The notes under the pieces are model-generated. The model searched no databases and was not told the origin of the DNA. It saw only the letters and a list, made by a program, of their open reading frames with translations. This document shows positions 12,064-23,787 of a stretch of 64,000 nt of DNA, piece by piece. Positions within the stretch are counted from its first letter, which is position 1. Every line of letters starts with the position of its first letter. The position numbers and the translations under genes were made by a program. Origin of the DNA: Sphagnum magellanicum (lineage: Eukaryota > Streptophyta > Sphagnopsida > Sphagnales > Sphagnaceae); assembly GCA_021904315.1 (NCBI GenBank), contig CM038923.1, forward strand, positions 12,406,038 through 12,470,037. The letters run 5' to 3'.

Positions 12064-15000
12064 CTACCGAGCAATTGACAACACAATAATACCAGCCAAA
12101 ATTACGATGCCCGAGCCCCAGTATGCAAATACTGCATTCCCAATAATCTCATTGAAGAACAGCATTCCCCAAATTCCCGCAACGAAAATTCCGCACTGGA
12201 ATCTGAAACACAAATAAAGCATATAAGGTGGTTGCTCACATTAGTTGTACGACTCTTTGGAAACAATTGAAGGAAACATGCAACACAAACAAGCATAAGG
12301 TTGCTCAAATTCCTAGTCCTACTCTTTTGAAAGAATTGAAGGAAAAGTGCAACACAAACAAGCATAAGGTTGCTCAAATTCATAGAACTACTCTTTTGAA
12401 AGAATCGAAGGAAACATGCAACTTGCCAGTTAAAAAAATTGGAAATAAAATTGCATGTTTTTAGCATTAGTGAGAGAGAGAGAGAGAGAGAGAGAGACCA
12501 TGGGCTTTCAAAAAAGAAAAATGGGGAAACAAAGTTGTAGTCCACTTACATGGGATAGGCTATTGAATAGCCAAGGTAATTGATAGCCAAGAGGCTCAAC
12601 AGGTTTCCTGCAATAGAACCACAAATATCCATCTTCATCATAAATTCATTTCTCCATTGAAGTTTGCATGATGGTCTTGAGGTGGTTATGTATATGCAAA
12701 CTTATGGCAAATATAGTTTTGCACTAGTGGGTCTCATGTCCTTAAGTTTTCTCTGATATGTTATTGAGTGCTTGCACTAGTTACAAATCATGTTATAACA
12801 AATTTAGAACAAGCAAAGCAAAAAACCATTGGCAAAGATTTAGAATGAGCAAGTAGAAACACTATTACAAATTGTGGGTGTAGTTCACTAGTCCGTGTTC
12901 AATGGATTAGTGAATCCATTAAATCTCCACAAGGTCTTGTTCAATGGGATCAATGAATTCACTCAAAATCCAGTGAAAGCACTCGAGGAATAGAAACACA
13001 TTTTGTTGTAGAGAAACTATTTGGCACAAATTTAGAATGAGCTAAGAAAAAAAAAGTTTGCCACAAATTTAGAACAAGCAAAGTAACAAGATCAGCCTTC
13101 AAAAGCATGTCATTCAAATTCCACTAGAGAATTGGGGAATATTTTATCTAGGGTCCTTTTGCAATCGATTTGGAAGAATAAGGTTGTGGAGTAGTACCAA
13201 TGTTCCATACAATGCCAGAGGCAATTCCTGGCAGAATGGTTGCCTGAACAGCAAAGTTGGGCCATTGTGGACCAGTTATGAATGGAATGGCTGTGATGAT
13301 TGGAGTGAAAATGGCAACACCGATACCAAAGGAAGGAAGGAAAGCAATTCCCTGTGAGCAGAATATCCCACCAAAGCCCATCATCATCTTGTTAAGTGCC
13401 ATGTTGTTGCACTGTATTCCAACCAAGAGACCTCAAACATGGAGTGAATAAACCAGTATTTGGCAATTCTTTGATTTTGTTAAAACCTCCAGCTCTGGGT
13501 TTTTTTTGGAAATTTCCAAAGTTCAAACAACCGGTGAGTTAAACTAACCACTGGTTCTGGGGTTTTGAAAATGTCCCTCATTCTAAGAACTGCCCAACAC
13601 TGGAATTAAACCACTAGCAACAAATTACATCAAAAGATTACCTTTGCACCTTCATGTGCAAGAGTCTCAGGTATCTGCAACAAGTACAACAAATGAACAA
13701 AATCAATGTTGAAAACATGCAAAGAAAAGAAGAAATCCACATACATTATATATATATATATATATATATATAATGAAAAGAATCATTTTTTGCCTAGCAT
13801 GATGATGCCCATACACCCGCTTACAAGTTCAATTCCAATAGGCTAAGTGGACACAAATCAGGTCATTTCCAAAATCCATAACAATATACAAAACACTTAA
13901 CAGAAGCACCAAAACTTGAATACATGAAGAAACTTACCAGAATCAGACCACCAAAAATGCCCGTTATTATGGCTATAAAAATTCCACTCAGGAAGTTCTT
14001 CGTCCCTTCGGATTGTCCCTGCTGCTATGATTGACCACACAACATTCCACCACATGAGCATCCAATTGAATATCAGAAAGTTGAGAGACAATGTGGACAA
14101 GGGTTTTTTTTTTTTTTTCTTTTTTTCTTTTCAAAGTTGGTTTGTTGAATCTTCTACCTCAGATTGCAATAAGCTCTCCAATCTGTCTTCCTGCCCAGCA
14201 TTCAATCTTCCAAGATGACCAGACCAAGCCAGTCCCACTGCAACACAAACCATTTAAAAAACCCTTCTAAGTTTATATATCAATCCAATAATTCCAACAA
14301 CATAAATTAACCCATTGAGCTTCATTGATTGTGATCTTGAAGCTACAGTGAATTACTATACAACCATGTTGACAACCTCATGGCGCAATGCTTATTAGAG
14401 TTCAAATATTGGAATCACAGATGGAAGACTTGTTTCTTTTACCAATTCCAACAATAATGATGGCAATGGCGATGGTAGCAAGAAGCCTGTTGCTCACTCC
14501 TTTTTGCTCAACTAATTCCCCAGCCAAAAATGACACTGCCATCCGCAAGGAAAACCCCCCACAAAACCCCAGCTTCATAAGGAACATATAGACTATCTAC
14601 AAACTGAATTTCATGGTTGTTTTGCAAAATCAATCTTATTATTAGGCTTGTGCAGAATTGTATTCAGAAGTGCAAATTTTCTTCGCTTCCAGATTATCAC
14701 CAATACCCATGATAGATTCCAAAATTCATACTTCTGTGTTTTGATCTCTAGAGAATAGGGAAAGCTTGACTCGAAGACTCAATCTCTTAAACAAATTATT
14801 TTGTTCCGGATGTCAACAAAACTATAATACTTGTAGAATTTGAACTCAAATTTCCTTAGACTAAAGTTAGAACTAATTTCAAAGCTGACTAAAACCCTCA
14901 CCACAAGCAGGATCATGTCAAAGAAGGGTTTAGGGTCCATTCAGAGCTAGGGCTTACCCACAACAGCAACTCCGGCCCAGATTGCAAATCCAACTGCTCT

Positions 15001-15981
15001 CAGAAATCCACAACACCAACAAACCCATGCATCATCAGCAGCTTCCCATGTGCAAAGTCAATCGAGATCACAGTTCCATACTCAAACCTCAATAGATATA
15101 CTAGTATCACCTCTCAAACAAACAATGAGCACTTTGAACCTAGACTTAAGGGAAAGTGCAAGGTAGGCTGGGAACCAAAAAGTGGCAAGAAATTCCATCC
15201 CCAAAAGCTCATTTCCTTTGGGGCAACATTCCATCAATTTGGAAAACAAAATCTTACAATCTGATTGGAATTTGGATGTCTTTTCAAGAACATTTTTGGT
15301 GCTCTAGAATATTTTGGAATTTTCAAGAAGCTCTAAAGCTACTTCAGTACCTGAAACACCAATTAGCCGCACAACTCGGAATGCATTGACTAAGGAGAGC
15401 ACCAGAAACAGGCCACTCAGAAGTCCAAAAATCTCAAACACAAATTTCTCCTTCAACAGCACTAGAAAGCTGCTGAGCACCACCCCCAAACTGCCATCCT
15501 CCCTCCCATATCCCATGAGATCACATGATAATATACATAAGAACTTGCTCTACTAGTCTCTGTTTTTTTGTCCTACTGATCATGCAACAACACTAATTAG
15601 TCAAAAGAGCCAAGCAGTACAGAGATGAGCAAAAATGATTCGAAGTCTTATACTTTTGATTGCAACTGTTACTGTGAGCTCAAATCAAATTGGAGAGAGA
15701 GAAATCTGCAGCATTAAAGCTGATGATCATCAGGTACTAACTAGCTGGTAGTAGTACCATGCCCAGAAGTTGAAGACAAGAGGATCCACATTAGCACGTT
15801 GGACTGAATTGGTTTTAGAGAAGACACTGAAACTGCCATTAGCCACAGCTGAGAGTATGGCCAGCAGTGTGCCTATGATGACTGCAGTAGCTCCTCCTCC
15901 ATCTTGCCAAAACTTCTCCTTGTTACCATCAACTGCAACCCATATGTTCCCCACAACTGTACCCTCTTGCAGCAACACCAT
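12064..15981 (-). CDS. DMT-superfamily (EamA/RhaT/TMEM144-like) ten-helix membrane transporter, complete, 10 exons
   Basis: Exons in transcript order: 15981-15758, 15472-15351, 14993-14958, 14535-14443, 14237-14158, 14018-13938, 13674-13642, 13351-13198, 12607-12550, 12202-12064. They total 1,020 nt (339 residues plus TAG), and every junction has GT-AG ends with matching phase. The protein has about ten hydrophobic helices arranged as two similar halves, typical of drug/metabolite transporters. Each half has a family-like turn: NGSFSVFSK plus ANVDPLVFNFWA (49-74) and ITGIFGGLIL plus LPSFGIG (203-234). Other typical stretches are GVSVGFAIWAGVAVVVSFL (113-131) and AYPIFQCGIFVAGIWG (291-306). 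A hydrophilic loop lies at 166-193 between the halves. The substrate cannot be read from sequence. The ATG at 15981 was chosen because it is the first in frame after a CTT/GCA-rich leader. The gene looks intact. It contains a TA microsatellite and a 69-bp minisatellite in introns. Confidence 0.85.
12232..12432. repeat. 69-bp minisatellite inside the last intron of the transporter gene
   Basis: Just under three copies with exact 69-bp spacing, starting at 12,232, 12,301 and 12,370. Each runs from TTGCTCA through CTCTTT.GAAA and GAAGGAAA to CAAGCATAAGG. Because 69 is a multiple of three, both strands stay open and give a 23-residue repeat. It lies between exon 9 (ending 12,550) and exon 10 (starting 12,202), so it is intronic. 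Confidence 0.85.
12473..12497. repeat. GA microsatellite
   Basis: A run of about 12 GA units (CT on the gene strand) in the last intron of the transporter gene, just upstream of the minisatellite in transcript order. It may serve as pyrimidine-rich intron sequence. Confidence 0.9.
13746..13772. repeat. TA microsatellite
   Basis: About 13 TA units within intron 6 of the transporter gene (13,675-13,937). Confidence 0.9.
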
Positions 15982-15999
15982 CTTTTGCACTTGGATTTA

Positions 16000-16018
16000 T
16001 ATGTGTGTGTGTGTGTAT
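16000..16018. repeat. short GT microsatellite upstream of the transporter start
   Basis: Alternating TG run immediately upstream of the transporter ATG on its gene strand (AC there), likely in the 5' leader or proximal promoter. Confidence 0.7.
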
Positions 16019-16329
16019 TGAACCCAATTAATTCTGAGCTTTGATCACACACACAATCCACCCCAAATCTTTGAAAAGATTCAAAACCCTGGCTTGGATT
16101 CGAGATCTTTAAGAAACCCAAATTCCTAAACACAAAAAAAAAGAATGAATCTCAAGTTTGACAGAATCTCTTGAATCTCTTGCAGCAGCTCTCACTAGCC
16201 TATTTATGTTAGTGCTTCATATAATGAGCAGCATTTTGGAGCTGATTCAGTCTCAAAGTCTACTAGCTCATGCAGCTTTTTACTATAATGGAGCTGGGAG
16301 CTGTGCTGGGGGTTGCGATTTTGGATCTT

Positions 16330-16366
16330 GGGGTGGATGGGTGGGGTGGGTGGGTTAGTGGGCACC
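16330..16366 (+). promoter_or_regulatory. G-quadruplex-capable tract 350 bp upstream of the transporter start
   Basis: The tract GGGTGGGGTGGGTGGG with further GGG runs on both sides fits the four-run G-quadruplex pattern with loops of one to four bases. It lies on the strand opposite to the transporter's coding strand, in its probable promoter. Function is inference. Confidence 0.5.
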
Positions 16367-17050
16367 TGGGGAATCAAGGTGGCTTGCAGGAATTGGATAC
16401 CCAATTCTGGCTGTCATCTATGTTTTGGAGAAGTGTGTGTTTATTTTTTTTCCTTTTCTTTTGTTGTTTTTGCTTTGCTTTTTGTGTTTCAGCAGACATG
16501 TGGCAACCATGGCATTACTTGTGTTGTGTGTGATCTTTACACCTAAGCTTACTGTGAGCTGGATGGTGTAACCCATCATCCACAATATCATAGTACCTTC
16601 TCAGGTTTGGTAATAACAATTAAATTATTATTTTAAAAAAAAAATGTTGCATTTTTGTTGCATTTTTTTGGGGGCAAAATTATCTGTTTGAAATGTTGAA
16701 ATTTGAGGAGACTACTTAGGTGGTACCTACAAAGGAAAGGAGGGGGAAAAATATACCAAAAAAAAAAAAAATTGGTTTCATTTATGTTAGAGGTTTAGAG
16801 TCCAGGGAACCTACTTACCACACAGAAGCTGCTGCCTATTTATATTTATTGCTGAAATTTCATAAATTATTTTTATTTATGTTTATACTGCTGAAGAAGT
16901 GGATTTTGGAAAATAAAATAATTATTTGGCAAGTGATTTTCTAAACCTGAAAAGGTCCTACAGCATACCTAGCTACACCCATAGTTCATGCCCCTGCCAT
17001 TATTAGCCTCAGCCAAAAATTGGCAAAGAACAACACAGGTTTGTTGTTTT

Positions 17051-17077
17051 GGGGGGGGGGGGGGGGGGGGGGGGGGG
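17051..17077 (+). repeat. 27-base poly-G tract
   Basis: An uninterrupted run of 27 G, extremely rare in plant DNA of this composition. It sits at the left edge of a dispersed repeat whose second copy at 41.87 kb lacks the tract. Length may be affected by sequencing or polymerase slippage. Confidence 0.8.
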
Positions 17078-17084
17078 ACATGGG

Positions 17085-17431
17085 TTTATTGGATCTTTCA
17101 TGTTCCCAATGTGTTCCCATGAAGTTATCACTGTGTTCCAATCAAGTTCTCAATGGGTTCCCAATGTGTTTCTCAAGTTCTCAGCATGTTCCCCATCATG
17201 TTCCCCATCATGTTCCTGATAGCTCCTCACTTTATCTCATATTCTTTTGCCCTAAGTTCTACTCTTGTAACCTATAAAACCAGCCCAAAGAAGAAGGATA
17301 TTACAATCTATGTTGGGACCTTTACCAAGCTTGATTAACTTTTTTTTGACATGGGCCAATCAAAGATGCCCCATCACAAAACAAAAAAGAATTAATCTTT
17401 GGGGGGTTCCCACAACCAATTAATATGTATA
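17085..17431 (+). repeat. dispersed repeat, copy 1 (possible solo LTR fossil)
   Basis: Aligned over roughly 300-350 bp with 41,880-42,172. Both share TTCCCAATGTGTTCCCAT, then TTTATC.CAT, then CCTATA-type TATA-like sequence, and CCAATCAAAGATGCCC near the right end. A TATA-like box in a short non-coding dispersed unit suggests an LTR, and no internal retroelement genes lie beside it. It could equally be a MITE or an unclassified repeat. It looks old. Confidence 0.4.
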
Positions 17432-17800
17432 TAATAAATACTACCAATATATTACCTCTGCTTAGAGAAGCCAGCCTTATGGTGCCCCAAAAAAATTAAA
17501 AATAAATAAAATAAATCAAGTCTGGGTGCACTTGTTGGCCATAGAATGGAAGAAAAATAGAATTTTCATGCAACCAATGAGAAGTCACAGCATGGAGTGA
17601 AGTTGCCTCCCTTGCTTTCCTGTGGGTTGGGGGGGCTGGGGAGGCAGTTTTTTTGGGGAACAAATGGAAAATATGGAGGGAATGCACCTCATCTAATCTA
17701 ATGAAGAGGAGAGAAGAATATGAAGTAGTAGTAGTAGTAGTGCCCTTCTTTACAGTTTTGCAAAACTTTTTCACCCAAGTTAGTACTTTTATACTTGTTG

Positions 17801-18042
17801 CTAAAAGTTGATCATGGATCAGCCAGTGATGGTTGCTTTGCTTTGCTTGATGATCGCTTTATGTATTCTACTTATTTTAGTATGTAGATGTTGTTGTGCT
17901 GCTTCATCTAAAAGTTGATCATGGATCAGCCAGTGATGTTTGCTTGCTTTGCTTTTGCTTTGCTTTTTTGCTTTGCTTGATGATCGCTCCGTGTAGCCTA
18001 CTTATTTTAGTATGTAGATGTTGTTGTGCTGCTTCATCTAAA
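17801..18042 (+). repeat. tandem duplication, units of about 107 and 133 bp
   Basis: Units begin at 17,801 and 17,908 with CTAAAAGTTGATCATGGATC and end with GTGCTGCTTCATCTAAAA. Identity is very high; the second unit is longer because a TTTGCTTTGC run has expanded inside it. No coding role is evident. Confidence 0.85.
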
Positions 18043-18609
18043 ACCTGCCATTTGGACAAACGGATCTGCCAACTGTTGGAGCAGCAGTGGCGGCAGTTTC
18101 TTCACATCCTCCACTTGCCACACGTATATATTAAGGCTTGCTTGCTTACTCATCATCATTCCAGGGGGCTGGGCTGCCAGCAAATCGCAAATTTGTTGGT
18201 GATGATGATGATGCATCATCATGTGCAAGAAAGGTGGGCGATTTCACACACCCTTCCTTTCTTCCCCTCATGTGTCTCATGTGTATTTAATCCCCCACCC
18301 CAACTCTTGATGGAAACCTGAGGAGGAGGAGGGGGAGGACAAGGAGGAAATCTTCAATCCTAATCCGTTGGAAACCTTGAAAAGCAACAACAGCAATTGT
18401 TTGCCCTTGCATGCCCTCCTCCATTCCTAGAACTGCACCCATTCTTGGTCCTTATTTTACATGTCTCACAAGTGAATGCAAAAAGATAATCAAATGCTCT
18501 TTCAAATGGTGGAAGAAATATGAAACAATGTTCTTGTAATATTATTAACATTAATATGATTTTTTTTTTCACTTGATAAAAATTCAGGATTGTAAATTTT
18601 TAAATTGAA

Positions 18610-18640
18610 ATTGAATTTTTTTTTTTTTTTTTTTTTTTTG
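18610..18640 (+). repeat. poly-T tract
   Basis: Run of about 23 T in AT-rich DNA, possibly the tail of a minus-strand retroposon, although no body was recognised. Confidence 0.5.
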
Positions 18641-18839
18641 GGTTAAAATTTTCATGAATTTGTATTAGTACAAAAAAAGTGTGGTGCATTTCACTGATTT
18701 AAACAATTATGAGATTGTAAAAATGAAATAAGTTCATTATATTTTATTGATTTCAATTTGGTCAAAGTTATTTCACTATAAGATCATTATATAAATATCA
18801 TATTTCATTATGAATTGATATAATTTATTATTATAATTT

Positions 18840-20095
18840 ACTATGATAAATAGATTTATTTTTATATTGTTGTTTTAAATATTCTATCTTATTTTAGGCT
18901 ATTCTAATTATTCTAACTTATGCTTTCAGTTATTGTAAATGATTATAGGTTATTTTATTTTAAGGTATCTTAATTTATTATATGTTATTTTATTTTAAAA
19001 TATTTAAAGCTAAGGTGTTTAATTAACCTTAGGTTATATCTTAGATTATTTTACTTTGTGTTAATAATAAATATTTTTTATTTCAAACTATACTTTAGAT
19101 TATTCAAGGTCATTTTGTTTTATGTTATTATAAGTTATTTTATCCTAAAACATAAATAATTTAAAAAAATCAGAAATAAAATATGATAATCTAAGTTAAA
19201 ATAACATATAAAAATTTAATTTGGAATAACCTAACGTAGGATAATATAAAATAATGAATAATAACTTCAATAAAATAATTTAGAATAACCAAAAATGGAA
19301 TGTGGTAGAAAAACCAAGAATAATTTTTTAATAACTTAAAATAACCAATAACAACCTACAATAAAATAGTTAAAAATAATCAAGAATAATCTAAAATAAT
19401 GAAAAATAACCTACAATAGAATAACTAATAATAATTTATAATAAAATAATCAATAATAACCAATGGTGAATAACTTAGAATACCCAACAATAGTATATAT
19501 AAAAAATAACTAAAATAACTTAAGTAAAATAACTTAGAATAACCAATAATAATTTATGATAGATAACAAAAAATAGCCTATGATAAAATAACTTAAAATA
19601 ACTAAGAATAACCTACAATAAAATAACCAATGATGAAATAATTTTAAATAACATATGATAAAATAACCAAAAATAGCCTACAATAAAATAACCATCAATA
19701 GCCTATGGTAAAATAACCTAAAATAATTAATAATAGCTTATAATATAATATCACCAATAACCTATGGTGAAATGACATAAAATAACCAACAACATATGGT
19801 AGAATATGATAAAATAATCAAGATTGTACAATAATAACCTATTGTAAAATAATGTAAAATAACCAACAATGGCCTATGATAAAATAGCTTATAATAACTT
19901 ATGGTAGAATAGTCAAGAATTGATTATGATAAAATAATGTAAAATAACGAACAATAACTTATGATAAAATAACCTAGAATAGCTTATGGTATACTAGCCA
20001 AGAATTGCCTATGATAAAATAAGGTAAAATAATTAATAAGGGCCTATGATAGAATAGTCAAAAATTATTTAAGATATAATAGAATGTGCATAATA
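18840..20095. repeat. large inverted AT satellite with strand switch near 19,165
   Basis: Left of about 19,160 the plus strand carries TTATTTTA.G.TATTCTAA-type motifs (GGTTATTTTATTTTAAGG). Right of it the complementary forms dominate (AAAATAACC, CCTATGATAAAATAACC, CCTACAATAAAATAACC). The right side holds some 30 short units of 15-25 bp. The result is an imperfect palindrome with one arm about 320 bp and the other about 900 bp, built from the same short motif family. No coding capacity. Confidence 0.65.
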
Positions 20096-20124
20096 ATATG
20101 TGATGACAAAAAATATGATTCATT

Positions 20125-20205
20125 TAAATAATTGTTCAATGGTTAAAAACTTGTTTTTTAAACATGAAAATGAAAGGAGGTGAAGGGTTCAAACCTTCAC
20201 ACTTG
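20125..20205 (+). other. tRNA-like sequence, possibly a SINE head
   Basis: GAAGGGTTCAAACCTTC near 20,184 forms a five-pair stem closed by a T-loop-like GTTCAAAC and matches the pol III B-box GGTTCAANCC. About 50 bases upstream, GTTCAATGGTTAAAAACTTG resembles an A-box and D-arm. I cannot fold a full acceptor stem, so this is a tRNA-derived relic rather than a tRNA gene. Confidence 0.3.
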
Positions 20206-20324
20206 TACCTTAAGTTGGTGGGCAAGATGTTTAGGTGGGCTAGGTTTTTAACTTAAGCTAGATAGCATAATGAATGAAGTAGATGCTTAACCTAAGTTTG
20301 TAATTAACAATTAATGAATTTATT

Positions 20325-20435
20325 ATTGATGATTTAATTATTAATAAAATTATTATTAACAATTTAATTATTAATAAAATTATTATTAACAATTTAATTA
20401 TTAATAAAATTATTATTAACAATTCAATTATTAAT
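20325..20435. repeat. 30-bp tandem repeat
   Basis: About three and a half near-identical copies of a 30-bp AT-only unit containing TTATTATTAACAATTTAATT, in exact register. Confidence 0.9.
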
Positions 20436-21489
20436 GAATTTGATTAATTATTTAATGAAGTCAATTAGTTTTTAGTGAATTTTTCTATTTTTCCCCTTGT
20501 TTATTAAGGGGTTGACCACTTTCACCATAAATTTGTTTAATTTCATTCAAAATTTAATGAAACACAAAGTGAACTTGAATGCATATTGGTGGTGTTGAGA
20601 GATGTTTTCAATCAATGAACCTTGAAATTTTAATTTTTATAAATAAAAATTGACTAAATGATGCAAGGGTGGGTTGCAAGGCTCCTAGTAAATTGAGAAA
20701 ATTGACAGATTTTGAAATAGATTTAAAACAAGAATTAGATGAATTTAAAACTTCATTTGAATAACATGAATTGAATGAGGACTAATTTAGTGCTTTTTGC
20801 CTTGTATATCTTTGAAATGTGATGACATGTTTTTGTTTAGATATTAAAGTTTTGTAATGATTGTCAATTTGTTTTTGGCCTATGAAAATTTGAAATTAAA
20901 ATAAAAATCCTAAAATCTGAAAGTGAAGGTAAAGAACCAACCTAATATAATTGACTAATCTGAATGTGTTAAAAACTGGTTGGACATAATGAAAAATAAA
21001 GAATTGGATATGATATGAAAAAAACTCTACATGTGAAAACCATCTAGGTTCTTGAATTAAATTTTTTTGAGAACTAGAATAGGTGGGTAAGAAAAAATTT
21101 AATAACCATCCAACAATGGTGAGGACCTATTAATGCATGGGTTACTTGCATCATCTAGTATGAAATCTTTCTAAAGTCCTCCAATATTGGTACCAAGTTG
21201 ATATGCCACAAAGTCGATAGTCAATAGCAGATCAAACAATGGTTAAGACTAAATAAGAATTGCACTTTAGGAATAAACTTGAGGGCTTTTTTTTTTTTTT
21301 TTGAGTTGATTCCCTTTTGTTGAGATGAGTTTCCCACTATAGTTATCCTTCTCCAAGCCCCCCAATCTGAAGCTTGTCTTTGGCTTGATGCCTCAGTCAT
21401 GACTTAAAGTCAAGATGACAACAATTAAATATTAATTTATCAAGTAATCAACTTAGACCCTTTTAACCAATAAATATACACAACTATTA

Positions 21490-21865
21490 GAGCATCTCCA
21501 CCGGTGCTCAGTATGTGACTCCAGAAAGTAAAATTTATTGTGAAAAAGTCAAATTTATATGCCGGTTTAGCTCAGGAAATTGGTTTTCTGCACCAAATTC
21601 GTGTAGCTTGCCGTGGTTGGTAAAAGGCCCAACACAGTTGTGCACCTCCAAAAAAGAGTGTAATAAATTGGACCTGACTGCAGCTCAGTATTTCTGATTG
21701 GTCGATCATAATGATTGGTCCAGGTGGTTTGCTATTAGTAGTTCCCACGTATATGCAGTTCTGGTTACAGTTTTATGGGTAGGGTTGCCCAAAAAAAAGA
21801 AAGGTAAACAGGGACATTTAATTTTAATATCCAGAGTGACATACTGAGCACTGGTGGAAATGCTC
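21490..21865. mobile_element. PIF/Harbinger-type MITE, 376 bp
   Basis: Terminal inverted repeats of about 36 bp: the left end begins GAGCATCTCCACCGGTGCTC and the right end is its imperfect complement (ACTGAGCACTGGTGGAAATGCTC). They are flanked by the 3-bp target duplication TTA at 21,487-21,489 and 21,866-21,868. TTA duplications with GAGCATCTCCA ends are typical of plant Harbinger/Tourist-like elements. The 300-bp interior has no transposase. TIRs match at most positions, so the copy is not very old. Confidence 0.85.
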
Positions 21866-21868
21866 TTA

Positions 21869-23787
21869 TGTAGTCACTTGTGTCTCTTTAGTAGTGGTAA
21901 CAACTAACAAACAAGCTTTCAGAGGACATGCCCCTTTGTTACTTTGGGTCCCCTTAGAAGGCAGAATGTCCTGCTGGGGGGGTGGAGTTCTGCTGTTAGA
22001 TCCTTACAGTTAAGGTCTGCTCCTTATTTGTTACACCAGGGGAGGCACTCCAGTGTGGACGTTCTGCTCTTGGACATCAGTTCCCAGGGCATAATGCCCC
22101 CCACTGAAGGAACCCTTATATATACAAAAGTTGTTTCTTTTCATGTAAAGGACTGAACCTGCTGATTCTGCATGTTGTCAGGCATTGCTATTTTTCCGTA
22201 AACGGCTACACTGGCAGATTCTGCATTCTCCTACCTACCTACCTGGACTATGTTAAGACCAACCTACCTAGCTACTTTAAGACCTACCTAAGCAGCACAT
22301 TTAGTCCTTTATGCCAGGGAGCCAGCACTGGGGTGCCAGTTATGGCTCCCAGTTCACCATATGGCTCGCCTTTCAGCTCACTAGGAGCCATAACTGGCAC
22401 CATGGACATACACACACTTGGACAAGTTCACCTAATTTCTATAATCAACAAATGTGTTATTAAAGCAAAATTTGAAAATCATGACAATAGTGTGCTCAAA
22501 GTTCTGTTTTATGTGTACTTTTGCACATTTCATGATTTTTCAATCAATTCAAAAAATTTAAAAAAAAAAAAATTGGTCCTAATAACAATGAAATGGTACA
22601 GCTCAAGTAGGTTAAAGGATGGTAATATGGATGACAGATGTGGGTTAATGATTTTGTGTGCTAGTCAATGAATGAATGACACACAATTAGGGTGCTAACT
22701 GAATGTTTTATCTGATGTCAAATCTCCTGGTTGGGGGTTTCTTGCAATTGTTAGCACTCACCACCTCCATGGGCCAATCAATGGGTTAGCATGGGAAGGA
22801 GCTCTCATAATTGAAGCTTGGAGATGGCCAGAATTTGCAGATTTTCATTTGGATGTTAGATATAAAATTGCAAGAAGAAGGGTGGGGGGAGGAGGAGAGA
22901 GAGAGAGAGAGAGAGAGATAATCCTCGGAAGAAGAAGAATAAACAACTAAGTATCACTAGTTCAAAACCTTAGTGAAGTGCTTTCTTCTATTTTCTACTT
23001 GAAGGAAAAAAGAGAAAAGAAACCATACATGAACAACGAGGGATATGATGCATTTCAATATGCTAATGTTGTGTCATTGGCTAGCATCCCAAGAGGAATT
23101 TAGCATTAAATGGGAACAAAGTTTTTTAGAAACATGGGTACCTTAATAATAATAATAATAATAATAACTAGTTTTAATAATTTTACCAAACTAAAATCAG
23201 AGTCCAAATTTGATGATTTTTTTTCAGAAAAAATAAATGAGAATGTTACAACAGAATATTGCACAAAACATCTTATATTCTGCCTTTTTTAATCAACTAA
23301 TTCTCATGCTGAACTGGTTGTTCAGCACAGGGTGCTGAGTCTGTTGATGTAATTCACAGGTGTTGCCCCAATTCCAGGCCTAGTTTGTCCACAGCCTCAC
23401 CCAGTAGCAAGACCAGGGGTGAGCTAGGAACCTGGAATTGGCCAAAACCCTGTTCACTCTCTAACACAATAAAAGAACCTGATTATCCCCTGGGCTGTGG
23501 TTGCAAAGATGAATTATCACCAAGCTAGAGGAAATAATTTAATCTTTAGAAGAAGGAGAAAAAAAGTTGAAATCAAGAAATATTTATAACACAATTTTAC
23601 ATTTAATTATTCACATTAAATTTAATAAAATATAAATTTTCATTGCATTTAATCAAAATCAATGCACATTATATTTAATCAAAAATTAATTCACCGTATT
23701 ATTGAATCAAATTTACAAATTAAAATGATTGGGCTATGTCATGTGAAATTTGGCTGAGTTTTCAAATTTTAAACTATGAGTTAGGAA
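21869..23787. other. intergenic, mixed repeats
   Basis: No supported gene. It holds a perfect 17-bp inverted repeat at 22,333-22,349 and 22,384-22,400, a CCTACCTA cluster at about 22,230-22,290, a GA microsatellite at 22,897-22,919, an ATA run at about 23,143-23,167, and an imperfect palindrome with AATTCCAGG/CCTGGAATT arms at about 23,370-23,441. Confidence 0.5.
22333..22400. repeat. 17-bp perfect inverted repeat (hairpin)
   Basis: GTGCCAGTTATGGCTCC at 22,333-22,349 is exactly complementary to GGAGCCATAACTGGCAC at 22,384-22,400, with a 34-base loop. It could be a small element end pair or a foldback. No pyrimidine tail or gene context supports a terminator or miRNA call. Confidence 0.7.

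Noticed and set aside
12102-12545. Long open frame on the minus strand across the last transporter intron
   Set aside because: It owes its openness to the 69-bp minisatellite and a GA run, and the exon structure of the transporter places it in an intron.
22333-22400. miRNA precursor
   Set aside because: The perfect stem is only 17 bp with a 34-base loop and no extended duplex, which is too short for a plant miRNA precursor.
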